Below, in pieces: positions 54,030 through 62,183 of a stretch of 64,000 nucleotides of DNA. Position numbers and translations under genes: made by a program. This DNA is from Sulfurimonas sp. HSL3-2 (lineage in GTDB: Bacteria > Campylobacterota > Campylobacteria > Campylobacterales > Sulfurimonadaceae). Positions within the stretch are counted from its first letter, which is position 1. Each line of letters starts with the position of its first letter. The notes under the pieces are model-generated. The model had not been told where the DNA came from. It made no database searches and saw only the letters and a list, made by a program, of their open reading frames with translations. The stretch lies in NCBI RefSeq assembly GCF_039645965.1, contig NZ_CP147917.1, forward strand, positions 372,001 to 436,000, written 5' to 3'.

Positions 54030-55037
54030 ATGAAAACTCATACTCTTTTAATGCCCCTAGACATGCACCTGCATCTTCGTGACGGAGTCATGCTGGAAAA
54101 TGTAGCACCACTAAGTGCTTACAGTTTCAGCGGTGCTTTGGTCATGCCCAATCTCGTTCCCCCGGTAACGACAAAAGAGGATGTTATCGCTTATAAAGAG
54201 CGTATTATGGCTTCTGTTCCAAACGATTACTTTGAACCGTATATGACACTTTTCTATCAAAACTACGACAAAGCGTTTCTTGAAAGTGTAGTCGACGATA
54301 TCTTAGCAATCAAACTTTATCCAGCAGGTATTACGACAAACTCGGAAGGCGGCGTGAAATCTTTTGATATCGAAGCTATGCGTCCGACATTAAACGCGAT
54401 GAGCGAGTTGGATATACCTCTTTGTATACATGGAGAGACTGACGGTTTTGTAATGGACAGAGAAGCTGAGTTTATGAGCATCTATGAGCTTTTAGCACAA
54501 AATTTTCCTAAGTTGAAGATAGTGATGGAACATATTACGACAAAAGCAGCTGTCGATATGCTCGATAAATATGAGAACCTTTATGCGACGATCACGCTTC
54601 ATCATCTTTTGATCACTTTAGATGATGTGGTCGGCGGGATGATGAAACCGCATCTTTTCTGTAAGCCTATAGCTAAACGCCCCGAGGATAGAGAAGCTCT
54701 TTTAAAAGTAGCTCTTGAGGCACATCCCAAAGTGATGTTCGGTTCAGATTCTGCTCCTCATCCTCAGCATAAAAAAGAGTCTTGCGGATGTGCTGCGGGT
54801 GTGTTTACTGCCCCGATCGCTCTGCAGGTCTTATGTGAAGTGTTCGATGAATTTAATGCCTTAGAAAACCTGCAGGATTTCGTGAGCGATAATGCTCAGC
54901 GTATTTATGGTATCTGTCCTGAGTTTAAAGAGATCACATTGGTCGATCTGCCTTTTACAGTACCGGAAAGTTATTCGGGAGTGATCCCTATGTACGCAGG
55001 CGAAACTATAGGATGGTCAATAGAAAGTGTCGAGTAA
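54030..55037 (+). CDS. pyrC: Dihydroorotase (PyrC type)
   Basis: 335 aa. Metal ligands in DMHLHLRDG, carbamylated Lys in AIKLYPAG, His in CIHGETDG and MEHITT, and the catalytic Asp in FGSDSAPHP. It closes carbamoyl-aspartate to dihydroorotate in pyrimidine synthesis. AAGGAAAAT lies before the ATG. The end overlaps the response regulator by 11 nt, which ties pyrimidine synthesis to a signalling operon. Confidence 0.96.
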   Translation: MKTHTLLMPLDMHLHLRDGVMLENVAPLSAYSFSGALVMPNLVPPVTTKEDVIAYKERIMASVPNDYFEPYMTLFYQNYDKAFLESVVDDILAIKLYPAGITTNSEGGVKSFDIEAMRPTLNAMSELDIPLCIHGETDGFVMDREAEFMSIYELLAQNFPKLKIVMEHITTKAAVDMLDKYENLYATITLHHLLITLDDVVGGMMKPHLFCKPIAKRPEDREALLKVALEAHPKVMFGSDSAPHPQHKKESCGCAAGVFTAPIALQVLCEVFDEFNALENLQDFVSDNAQRIYGICPEFKEITLVDLPFTVPESYSGVIPMYAGETIGWSIESVE

Positions 55038-55689
55038 AATCCTGCTTTTAGAAGATGACCTTCTTCTATGTGAGACCATTGCAGACCTGTTAGAAGATGA
55101 CGGATATGAAGTCAAACAGTGTAAAAACGGTCAGGAGGTCTTGGATCTGACATACAAAGAGAGGTTTGATCTTTATCTTCTGGATATCAATGTCCCGATA
55201 ATAAACGGGCTTGACCTTCTCCGTGAACTTAGAAATTCAAACGATAAGACTTCAACCATCTTTTTGACATCACATAAAGAAAAAGAGATGCTCTCTCTCG
55301 GCTTTCAAAACGGTGCGGATGACTATATAAAAAAACCGTTTGACTCACATGAACTTCTTTTACGCATAAAAGCTGTGCTTAAACGTTATCAAGGCGATGA
55401 GAACGAGTGTTTCGGTGTTTTGTGCAACGACAAGAAAAGAAAACGCATTCACTTCAATAAAAAAGAGCTTGACCTTTCACAAAAAGAGTATTTGCTTCTG
55501 GCACTGCTGATGAAAAACGCTAATGAGGTCGTTACAAAAGAGATGATCGTCGATGAACTTTGGAATACCAATGAAGATGTGAGTGACGGCGCCATCCGTG
55601 TCTATATCAATCGATTGAAAAACTTTCTGGAAGATGGGATGATAGAAAACATACGCGGGGTAGGTTACAGACTTGTTTTACAACCTTAG
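55027..55689 (+). CDS. OmpR/PhoB-family response regulator
   Basis: 220 aa, GTG start inside the end of pyrC ([11 protein letters not shown]); no later Met keeps the receiver intact. Receiver with acidic pocket LLEDD, phospho-Asp53 in LLDINVP, Thr in FLTSH and Lys in IKKPF. The C-terminal winged helix ends [12 protein letters not shown] and IRGVGYRL. The sensor kinase follows with a 17-nt overlap. Confidence 0.95.
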   Translation: MSSKILLLEDDLLLCETIADLLEDDGYEVKQCKNGQEVLDLTYKERFDLYLLDINVPIINGLDLLRELRNSNDKTSTIFLTSHKEKEMLSLGFQNGADDYIKKPFDSHELLLRIKAVLKRYQGDENECFGVLCNDKKRKRIHFNKKELDLSQKEYLLLALLMKNANEVVTKEMIVDELWNTNEDVSDGAIRVYINRLKNFLEDGMIENIRGVGYRLVLQP

Positions 55690-56503
55690 AAGATATATCT
55701 TTTTATATTATTTTATAACCGTTCTTATCTTCGGCGGAGGATTTTGGTACGCCAAAGACAGCGCAAGGTTTGTAGATATCTACATTTTGGTAATAGTGTT
55801 TTTAATACTTATAGTCATCTCCGGAATAGTTATATCCAAATTATCTATCGAGCCTTTGGAAGAGTACATCACAAATCTTGAAGAGCTCTCTCGCGATACT
55901 CTGCATGAACTTAACCTGCCAATCTCTACTATCAGGACAAACGTCGATATGATAGAGAAAAAACTAACCGATGAAAAATCTCTGAAACGTTTAGAACGCA
56001 TTAAAACTGCGTGTGATATGCTGACGCAGAGATATAATGAACTTGACTATATGATCAAAAAACAGACGAAAAGAGAGGTCGTCGAGGAGTTTGATCTCAA
56101 AGAGCTTGTAGAAGAGCGTGTAGAGTTTTTACGTAATATCTATTATGACATAGTATTTACACGGGATTTAGAAAGTTTTGTTATAAATATGGATAAAATC
56201 GGGCTTAGCAAAGTCATAGACAATATCATAGATAATGGTGTAAAATACTCTCAAAATGCCAAAAAGATCGATATAACGCTTAAAAATAAAATATTAAGTA
56301 TCAAAGATCACGGAATAGGCATCGATGAAGTGGTATTGCTTCGTATTTTTGACAGATATTACCAAAATGATGACAGTATGCCGGGTTTTGGAATCGGACT
56401 TTATATGGTAAAAAGATTTTGTGATACAAATCGCATAAAACTCAATATAGAATCAAAAAAGGGTAGCGGGACTACTATATTTTTAGACTTTAAAGGTTGT
56501 TAA
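55673..56503 (+). CDS. Sensor histidine kinase, short sensor
   Basis: 276 aa, TTG start at 55673. Two membrane helices (8-27 and 35-56) with only a few residues between them outside, so the stimulus is probably sensed in the membrane or by a partner. Phospho-His78 is in RDTLHELNLPIS. N box IDNIIDNGVKYS, G1 DHGIGID, G2 GFGIGLYM. No HAMP domain is evident. Its stop shares one base with the exbB start. Confidence 0.92.
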   Translation: MFYNLRRYIFLYYFITVLIFGGGFWYAKDSARFVDIYILVIVFLILIVISGIVISKLSIEPLEEYITNLEELSRDTLHELNLPISTIRTNVDMIEKKLTDEKSLKRLERIKTACDMLTQRYNELDYMIKKQTKREVVEEFDLKELVEERVEFLRNIYYDIVFTRDLESFVINMDKIGLSKVIDNIIDNGVKYSQNAKKIDITLKNKILSIKDHGIGIDEVVLLRIFDRYYQNDDSMPGFGIGLYMVKRFCDTNRIKLNIESKKGSGTTIFLDFKGC

Positions 56504-56952
56504 TGGAAACATCGGATTTTTTAACTTACGCAGAAAACACTCTTGACTATGGGATTATGGGAATACTCTTTATTATGAGTATCGTGACTTTATGGCTATT
56601 TATAGAAAGACTTATGTTTTACAAATCTGTAAAAATTGAGGATTATGATAATAAAGATGCATTAGAGTTAGACCTTAGCGACAATCTCTCGACCATCGGT
56701 GCTATGGGTGCAAATGCCCCGTATGTAGGACTTTTAGGTACTGTTATCGGGATCATGCTGACTTTTTACTCTCTTGGTGATATCGGTGCGGTCGATGCTA
56801 AAAAGATCATGATGGGACTTGCACTGGCACTTAAAGCAACGGCACTGGGACTAGTAGTGGCTATTCCTGCTATTTCGTTTTATACGATTCTGCTTCGTAA
56901 GATGGAAAAGATCGTGACAAAGTTTGATATCGCTCGTGAGGCAAAAAAATAG
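56503..56952 (+). CDS. exbB: ExbB/TolQ/MotA-family proton channel protein
   Basis: 149 aa from the ATG at 56503 (TAATG junction with the kinase gene). Three membrane helices; conserved GANAPYVGLLGTVIGIMLTF and the second signature GLALALKATALGLVVAIPA. With ExbD it powers TonB from the proton gradient. No tonB gene follows in the window. Confidence 0.93.
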   Translation: METSDFLTYAENTLDYGIMGILFIMSIVTLWLFIERLMFYKSVKIEDYDNKDALELDLSDNLSTIGAMGANAPYVGLLGTVIGIMLTFYSLGDIGAVDAKKIMMGLALALKATALGLVVAIPAISFYTILLRKMEKIVTKFDIAREAKK

Positions 56953-57333
56953 ATGAAGCCAAGAAGAAAGTTTGATCAGATAAACGTCATACCGTTTATC
57001 GATATAATGCTCGTACTTCTGGTTATGGTCCTCACTACTGCTACATTTGTAAAACAGGGAATCATTCCTGTAAACCTCCCAGAAGCGAAAACAAAAGAGA
57101 AAAACGACCTGCAAAAAGAGGTGGCTATTTACGTGAATAGCAAGGGTGAGATATATTACGAAAAAACTAAAGTGACTCTGGATGAGTTGGAGAAAAAACT
57201 ATCGACTATCTCTAAGACGCAGACTGTCGTTTTAAGAAGTGATAAAGAGTCAAGATTTCAGGATTTTGTGAGTGTTATGAACATATTAAAACGTTTAAAC
57301 CACGAGCAGCTGTATATCGTTACGAAAGATTAA
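56953..57333 (+). CDS. exbD: ExbD/TolR-family protein
   Basis: 126 aa directly after exbB. Short cytoplasmic N-terminus, one helix with the functional Asp in IPFIDIMLVLLVM, and a periplasmic domain. Partner of ExbB. The gene ends the pyrC-RR-HK-exbB-exbD run; a chemoreceptor gene is convergent 35 bp on. Confidence 0.93.
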   Translation: MKPRRKFDQINVIPFIDIMLVLLVMVLTTATFVKQGIIPVNLPEAKTKEKNDLQKEVAIYVNSKGEIYYEKTKVTLDELEKKLSTISKTQTVVLRSDKESRFQDFVSVMNILKRLNHEQLYIVTKD

Positions 57334-57368
57334 AAGACCGGAGATCCCGATCTTTTCTCCTGTATATC

Positions 57369-59351
57369 TCACGTTTTAAACTGTTCAAGTTTTCCGTTTA
57401 GTTCTTCAGTCAGTGAGTTTAGATGTTCAGAAGCAGAAGCTATCTCTTCGACATTTCTTGCATTTGTAGATGATATAGAGTTGATCTCTTCCATCTTAAT
57501 CACGATAGTCTCCATATGGTTACCTGTTGTTTCAAAATCTTTCGATGTCTTATCGCTTGCATGTACAGCAGATAATACGATCTCGACAGTATGATTGATC
57601 TTATCTTCCACATCTTCTGATATTTTAGAAAGTTCCTCTATCTCTCTTGAGTTCTCACTCATTTTCCCTGATGCATCTATGATCGATTGAACGACTACGT
57701 TGATTGTCGCGTTGATCTCAGTAAGAGATTTTTGAGTACGTTCTGCAAGTTTTCTTACTTCGTCCGCAACTACGGCGAAACCGCGTCCATGCTCACCTGC
57801 ACGAGCCGCTTCAATGGCAGCATTCAATGCTAAAAGATTTGTCTGTTCTGCGATATCGGAGATGATCTCCAAGACACTTTTAACTTCACTTGCATCCCTT
57901 GAAAGAGCTTCCATATTGCGAGAAAGTTCTACTTCTGTCTGTGCAGTCTCTTGGACTTTTGAAGTCAGAGAGATGATGTTGTCTCTTGCACTTTTCAGGT
58001 TTTCATTTGCTTGAATGATATTCTCTTTACTTCCTTGTGCATCAGATATAGCAGAGAGGATCTCAGATTTGATATTACTTGCATAGTCTGTTGCTTCATT
58101 GACTATCTTCACAGAACGTTCGACGTTTGTACCGACATTGAGTGATGTAGTCGACAGCTCATGAGATATCGCGGCATTTTCTGATGATGATGTCTTAGAG
58201 TTTTCGATGAGGTTACGAAGCTGGTCTAAAAAGCGGTTAAAGCTTTTTGCCATCTCATTAATCTCTTGCGGAGCGTCTTCATCTACATGTAGCGTAAGAT
58301 TGTTCTCATTTCCTATTCTTGTCAGAGTGTTTTTAAACTTATTAAGAGGTTTGTTCAGACCGTTCTTAATGATATATACCGCAACTATCAATCCAAATAT
58401 AAGACCGAATATAAGTGCATTTATCATAACTGTTTTTGAACTGCTTAAAGACTCCATAGAGGTGTTGCTTAGATTGACTGTTCCATCAAGACCTGCATCG
58501 TTGACCGTTTCAACATAGTTAAGAGCATTCGCTCCGTTTTGAGCTACGGCTTGAGCATACTCTTCAACCTGTAAAGACACGCTATGCAGTTTCTTAAGTT
58601 CATTTTTATAGTCGTTAAGTGCATCCTCAGCACGGTTGATAGCTTTAAGATCACTTTTTGAATGTGTTATTCTTTTTAATTCGGCATAAAGTGCATCGAT
58701 CTTATCAAATGTTTTCAAGCCGTCTTGCAGTATTTTACTATCTCTTCTTGCAGCTGATTTGAAGTTGGCGACTCTAACCTCATTGCCTAACAGACTTGAA
58801 TCATAAAGAAGATGAATCCTTTTTAGTTTTTCGTCCGATTTAGAGCCTTTTTTTAGTTCCTCTTTCTGCTTAGCTATCAGATCATTTGTTGTCGTAACAA
58901 AAACATTTGCACTCTTATCTAACTGAGCTCTAATCTCATTTTTACGTTTAAATGCCTGATCTATAGAGTCTAAAGCAGATTGATATTTTGAGATAGCTTC
59001 TTTAAGCGGTTGAATCTCTTTTTTTAGTTTTACGAGATTTGGAAAGTTTTTTACGTGCTCCTCCGCCTCTTTTATATATTTGTCAACCTGTGCAAAGTCT
59101 TCATCTATCTTTGATTTGTACTTTTCATCTTCAGAATACAAAAACTTGCCAGAGTTGATACGTACACCTGCAAAGTGACTTGCTACTTCAGAAAGTATCT
59201 GAACCTCTTTAACATACTGTTTTGCCAATTTATCTGAATTGTTGACAGCACTAACTATGCTGCTGACCCCAAAAAACCCCATGATCAACAGGATCAATAG
59301 GAGCATACCGTACCCGATACTGATCTGTTTACTTAAACTCATTTTATTCAT
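57369..59351 (-). CDS. Methyl-accepting chemotaxis protein, HBM-like sensor
   Basis: 660 aa; ATG at 59351 has AGGG 6 nt upstream. TM1 about 10-32, a long all-helical periplasmic region (about 33-310) like a helical bimodular sensor, TM2 about 312-333, HAMP to about 390, and the signalling tip [37 protein letters not shown]-type hairpin near 510-545. There is no C-terminal receptor pentapeptide for CheR. The ligand is unknown. Confidence 0.93.
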   Translation of the reverse strand: MNKMSLSKQISIGYGMLLLILLIMGFFGVSSIVSAVNNSDKLAKQYVKEVQILSEVASHFAGVRINSGKFLYSEDEKYKSKIDEDFAQVDKYIKEAEEHVKNFPNLVKLKKEIQPLKEAISKYQSALDSIDQAFKRKNEIRAQLDKSANVFVTTTNDLIAKQKEELKKGSKSDEKLKRIHLLYDSSLLGNEVRVANFKSAARRDSKILQDGLKTFDKIDALYAELKRITHSKSDLKAINRAEDALNDYKNELKKLHSVSLQVEEYAQAVAQNGANALNYVETVNDAGLDGTVNLSNTSMESLSSSKTVMINALIFGLIFGLIVAVYIIKNGLNKPLNKFKNTLTRIGNENNLTLHVDEDAPQEINEMAKSFNRFLDQLRNLIENSKTSSSENAAISHELSTTSLNVGTNVERSVKIVNEATDYASNIKSEILSAISDAQGSKENIIQANENLKSARDNIISLTSKVQETAQTEVELSRNMEALSRDASEVKSVLEIISDIAEQTNLLALNAAIEAARAGEHGRGFAVVADEVRKLAERTQKSLTEINATINVVVQSIIDASGKMSENSREIEELSKISEDVEDKINHTVEIVLSAVHASDKTSKDFETTGNHMETIVIKMEEINSISSTNARNVEEIASASEHLNSLTEELNGKLEQFKT

Positions 59352-59444
59352 TTTATACCCTGCTATTTAAATGGTGCGCAGATTCTAACAGAATCCATAT
59401 TAAGCGTTGTTTGTTATTATTTACTTATATTTTTAACATAAGGA

Positions 59445-59687
59445 TTAATAAACGTTTTTCTTCATTAAGGTGATCGGCGGCTTTTTATCTTCCGTTTTAT
59501 TTTCATCTGTGAAGTTTAAATCGGTTTTTACAGTGACATTTGTATCAAATACCTTTTTCTTTTCCTCTTTAATATCATGAAACAGAGTCGTTGCAATGAA
59601 AAACAGGATCATAATGACTACGATGCCTGCATAGAAAAGAAGATAGTTCTTTATCTGTCCCGATTCAAACGGATTGTCTATCTTCAT
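59445..59687 (-). CDS. Small single-span membrane protein downstream of galU
   Basis: 80 aa. One helix at about residues 16-36, then a charged Lys/Asp-rich tail. Its ATG overlaps the galU stop (ATGA), so it is translated with galU. I do not recognise the family; it is too short and lacks the Pro repeat of TonB. Confidence 0.7.
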   Translation of the reverse strand: MKIDNPFESGQIKNYLLFYAGIVVIMILFFIATTLFHDIKEEKKKVFDTNVTVKTDLNFTDENKTEDKKPPITLMKKNVY

Positions 59688-60514
59688 GATTGGAGTTTTT
59701 CTTTTTCAAAAAAGTAGTTTGTAGCTTCTACGAAACCTTCAACACTTCCGCAGTCGAATCTTTTACCTTTAAACTTGTAAGCGATCACTTTTCCCTGTTT
59801 TGCCATCTCTAAAAGAGCATCTGTGATCTGGATTTCTCCGCCTTTACCCGGTTTGGTCTCTCTAATCACATCAAATATATCGGGAGTAAGGATGTAGCGC
59901 CCTATGATAGCAAGGTTTGTAGGTGCATCAGCAGGTTCAGGCTTTTCGACCATATCTGTGACTCTGACGACATCCTCTTCTATAAAGTCACCGGCAATGA
60001 TCCCGTATTTACTAGAGTTTTTAACGTCTATTTCGTCAACAGCGACGATACAGCACTCATATTTTTTATAAAGTTCCGACATCTGAGAAAGTACAGAGTC
60101 TCCTCCATTATTGTCACACAGATCATCTGCAAGTATGACACAAAACGGTTCTTTTCCTATAAGTGTCTCACCCGAGAGTATCGCGTGACCAAGACCTTTC
60201 ATCTCTATCTGTCTTGTGTATGAAAATGTACATCTGTCGATCACGTCACGTATCTCGGTCAGGTAATGCTCTTTTGAAGTCCCTTTTATCTGATGCTCTA
60301 ATTCGTAAGAGATATCAAAATGATCCTCTATTGCACGTTTACCGCGTCCAGTGACTATCGCCATGGTGTTACATCCGGCTTGTATAGCCTCTTCTACACC
60401 ATACTGTATAAGCGGTTTTGTAAGGATGGGAAGCATCTCTTTAGGCATAGCTTTTGTAGCAGGTAAAAACCTTGTACCGTAACCTGCCGCAGGAAATAAA
60501 CATTTTTTGATCAT
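59684..60514 (-). CDS. galU: UTP-glucose-1-phosphate uridylyltransferase
   Basis: 276 aa. Nucleotide-binding N-terminus FPAAGYGTRFLPATKAMPKEML; ILADDLCDN; VEKPEPADAPTNLAIIGRYI; KRFDCGSVEGFVEA. It makes UDP-glucose for lipopolysaccharide and capsule. The phosphoglucomutase-type enzyme at 50 kb could supply glucose 1-phosphate. AGGATAATTT lies before the start. Confidence 0.96.
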   Translation of the reverse strand: MIKKCLFPAAGYGTRFLPATKAMPKEMLPILTKPLIQYGVEEAIQAGCNTMAIVTGRGKRAIEDHFDISYELEHQIKGTSKEHYLTEIRDVIDRCTFSYTRQIEMKGLGHAILSGETLIGKEPFCVILADDLCDNNGGDSVLSQMSELYKKYECCIVAVDEIDVKNSSKYGIIAGDFIEEDVVRVTDMVEKPEPADAPTNLAIIGRYILTPDIFDVIRETKPGKGGEIQITDALLEMAKQGKVIAYKFKGKRFDCGSVEGFVEATNYFFEKEKLQS

Positions 60515-60627
60515 AAATTATCCTATATTTAATAAGTCCGTAATTATATCTTTATATTTTTTAATGCAAGTTTGTATAAAGAGAATCCAAATTATAATAA
60601 ACAGCAATAAAACAATAAAGGTTATGA

Positions 60628-60951
60628 ATGAGCGTATTACTAGAGTTTGCTATGTTTCCTACATCGGATGAGTGCAGGGAAGGGGCTTCTGTGTCTAAAC
60701 AGGTAAGTAAGATCATCGATGCCATTGACAAGTCGGGTGTAAATTATCAACTGACACCGATGGGTACCGTAGTAGAGACAGACACTATGAGAGAAGCATT
60801 GGATATTATAGAACTGGCGTATGCTCAGTTGGAAGATTGTGAAAGAGTTTACTCCTCTTTAAAGTTTGACATCAGAAAAAATACAAAAAACAGGCTAAAG
60901 AGCAAAATAGAATCGGTTCAAAGGAACTTAAACAGGGAAGTAACCACATAA
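60628..60951 (+). CDS. MTH1187-family thiamine-binding protein
   Basis: 107 aa, the usual length. MSVLLEFAMFPTS and YQLTPMGTVVETD are the family signatures (DUF77). Members bind thiamine or its pyrimidine in a ferredoxin-like fold; the pathway is not settled. Basic C-terminal tail. AAAGG lies before the start; no thi genes are nearby. Confidence 0.88.
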   Translation: MSVLLEFAMFPTSDECREGASVSKQVSKIIDAIDKSGVNYQLTPMGTVVETDTMREALDIIELAYAQLEDCERVYSSLKFDIRKNTKNRLKSKIESVQRNLNREVTT

Positions 60952-60973
60952 TCGCGTGAATTTCGGTCTTTCC

Positions 60974-61002
60974 TTGTGTTTTACCTTTTATTCAGTTATA
61001 CT
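60974..61002 (+). promoter_or_regulatory. Predicted promoter of the cold-shock gene
   Basis: TTGTGT (60974-60979), 17 nt, TATACT (60997-61002). The implied start near 61009 gives a leader of about 146 nt, similar in length to the E. coli cspA leader. Apart from this the 203-bp gap holds no clear gene. Confidence 0.45.
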
Positions 61003-61154
61003 TCAGGCAACAAAAGATGATTCGAGTTATATCTTTGGCCTGCTTTCTATTGATGACTTCCAGTTAACAGTTAAAAACACCTAAAAGAAAATTCATAATT
61101 AGATTTTAAAATCACTTCAGCAATGTGGTGTGTCTAAACAAAAAAGGTATTACA

Positions 61155-61373
61155 ATGGCAACATTAGTTAATGGAACAGTTAAATGGTTCAACAGTGAAA
61201 AAGGTTTCGGATTTATCGAACAAGAAAATGGTGGAAAAGATGTATTCGTACACTTCCGTCAAATTAACAGCAACGGATACGGTCGTGTATCACTAGACGA
61301 AGGTCAAAAAGTGACTTTCGAAGTTGGTGAAGGCGAAAAAGGTCCTCAAGCAGAAAACGTTACAGCTCTGTAA
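61155..61373 (+). CDS. Cold-shock domain protein (CspA family)
   Basis: 72 aa from the ATG at 61155 ([13 protein letters not shown]); an earlier in-frame ATG 30 nt upstream adds residues before the domain. RNP1 is KGFGFIEQ and RNP2 is DVFVHF. The residue after RNP2 is Arg where most have Ser. It is an RNA chaperone that melts mRNA secondary structure. Codon use is highly biased, suggesting strong expression. Confidence 0.96.
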   Translation: MATLVNGTVKWFNSEKGFGFIEQENGGKDVFVHFRQINSNGYGRVSLDEGQKVTFEVGEGEKGPQAENVTAL

Positions 61374-61380
61374 TCTTTCT

Positions 61381-61401
61381 TTGAGCGGGTCTTCCGCTCA
61401 A
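61381..61401 (+). terminator. Hairpin after the cold-shock gene
   Basis: TTGAGCGG-gtctt-CCGCTCAA, 8-bp perfect stem, 7 nt after the stop and preceded by TTTCT. The run after it is not T-rich, so termination efficiency is uncertain. Confidence 0.6.
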
Positions 61402-61444
61402 TCCATACACACTTCTTAATTTAAATCACGACAAACTTATTTTC

Positions 61445-61454
61445 TTACATGTAA
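61445..61454. repeat. TTACATGTAA palindrome, copy 10
   Basis: Intergenic copy between the cold-shock and the lysine-rich genes, without the GC extension. Confidence 0.9.
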
Positions 61455-61470
61455 CATAACGTATAAAACG

Positions 61471-61656
61471 TTACGCTACTTTTTTGAGAACTTTCTTAGC
61501 TACTTTTTTCGCTTTTTTCGCAGTTGTTGGTTTTTTCTTCAACACTATTTTTGCAGCCTGTTTTGCTACTGGTTTAAGTTTCTTTCTAGAAACTACTTTT
61601 TTCGCTGCTTTTTTTACAACTTTTTTGACCTCTTTTTTCTTTAGAGCTTTTGCCAT
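61471..61656 (-). CDS. Lysine/alanine-rich histone H1-like small protein
   Basis: 61 aa, about 40 percent Lys, with repeated KKVxKK/AKKV blocks, Ala, Val and a single TTAKKAKK segment. AAGGA lies 8 nt before the ATG, and the composition is like the C-terminal tail of eukaryotic H1 and chlamydial Hc1. It probably binds DNA or RNA non-specifically as a nucleoid protein. A reading frame on the opposite strand exists but is only the complement of the Lys codons (poly-Phe). Confidence 0.7.
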   Translation of the reverse strand: MAKALKKKEVKKVVKKAAKKVVSRKKLKPVAKQAAKIVLKKKPTTAKKAKKVAKKVLKKVA

Positions 61657-61766
61657 TTTGTATATCCTTTTAAGATTTTTTTCTCACATCACTATGTAAA
61701 ATAGTAATATAATATGACTATTGTATAGAATATATGTATATATGTCAACTTTTTATAGAGATTTGC

Positions 61767-61772
61767 TATAAT
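61767..61772 (+). promoter_or_regulatory. Extended -10 of the small HTH-like gene
   Basis: TGCTATAAT, 20 nt before the ATG, with AGGAGAAA between, so this gene has a normal leader. Confidence 0.55.
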
Positions 61773-61792
61773 TTGTAATATTAGGAGAAATA

Positions 61793-62089
61793 ATGACATT
61801 TATCGAGTTTAAAAAACTTTTGCTTGATGCTGATATCACTTTGCCGAAGTTCAGTAAACTTATAGGCGTAAGCGAAAAAAATCTTCAGGCATATAAAAAA
61901 AAAGGTGAAGTGCCAAATACGATAGCTGTCATAGTGAGCTGTTTCGCACATATGAATCAATCGAAAATAGACTATAGAACACTTGTTGACTCTCTTGGAC
62001 TTAAGCCGAAAAGTAAGAAGGGATCAGGTTTTGCAACTAAGAAAAAAGAGACAAAACCTATGAAAAATAGCGATACTGAAAGTAAATAA
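61793..62089 (+). CDS. Small putative HTH protein with basic tail
   Basis: 98 aa. Residues 5-55 read like an XRE-type helix-turn-helix (ITLPKFSKLIGVSEKNLQAYKKKGEVPN), the loop and second helix matching the consensus. The C-terminal 30 residues are Lys/Ser/Thr-rich and probably disordered. It is divergent from the H1-like gene. It may be a small nucleoid or regulatory protein; target unknown. Confidence 0.65.
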   Translation: MTFIEFKKLLLDADITLPKFSKLIGVSEKNLQAYKKKGEVPNTIAVIVSCFAHMNQSKIDYRTLVDSLGLKPKSKKGSGFATKKKETKPMKNSDTESK

Positions 62090-62172
62090 ACGAGAGATAT
62101 CTAAGAAGCTTAAGATTATGTTTTATAATAATGCTAAAATTAAAATAAACAGAATCTTAATAGAGGGAAATA

Positions 62173-62178
62173 TATAAT
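62173..62178 (+). promoter_or_regulatory. -10 box 5 nt before ATG (predicted leaderless start)
   Basis: TATAAT, then TCCAA, then the ATG at 62184. A GAGGG is present but 17 nt from the start, too far to serve. Confidence 0.5.
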
Positions 62179-62183
62179 TCCAA

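Noticed and set aside
59445-59687. Candidate TonB for the exbBD pair
   Set aside because: Single helix and charged tail, but no Pro-rich spacer or TonB C-terminal domain; it is coupled to galU instead.
61017-61067. 16-codon hydrophobic ORF in the cold-shock leader
   Set aside because: No ribosome site and too short to distinguish from chance, though a leader peptide cannot be excluded.
61484-61699. 71-codon poly-Phe frame on + across the H1-like gene
   Set aside because: It is the complement of Lys codons; the - strand frame has a good ribosome site and sensible composition.
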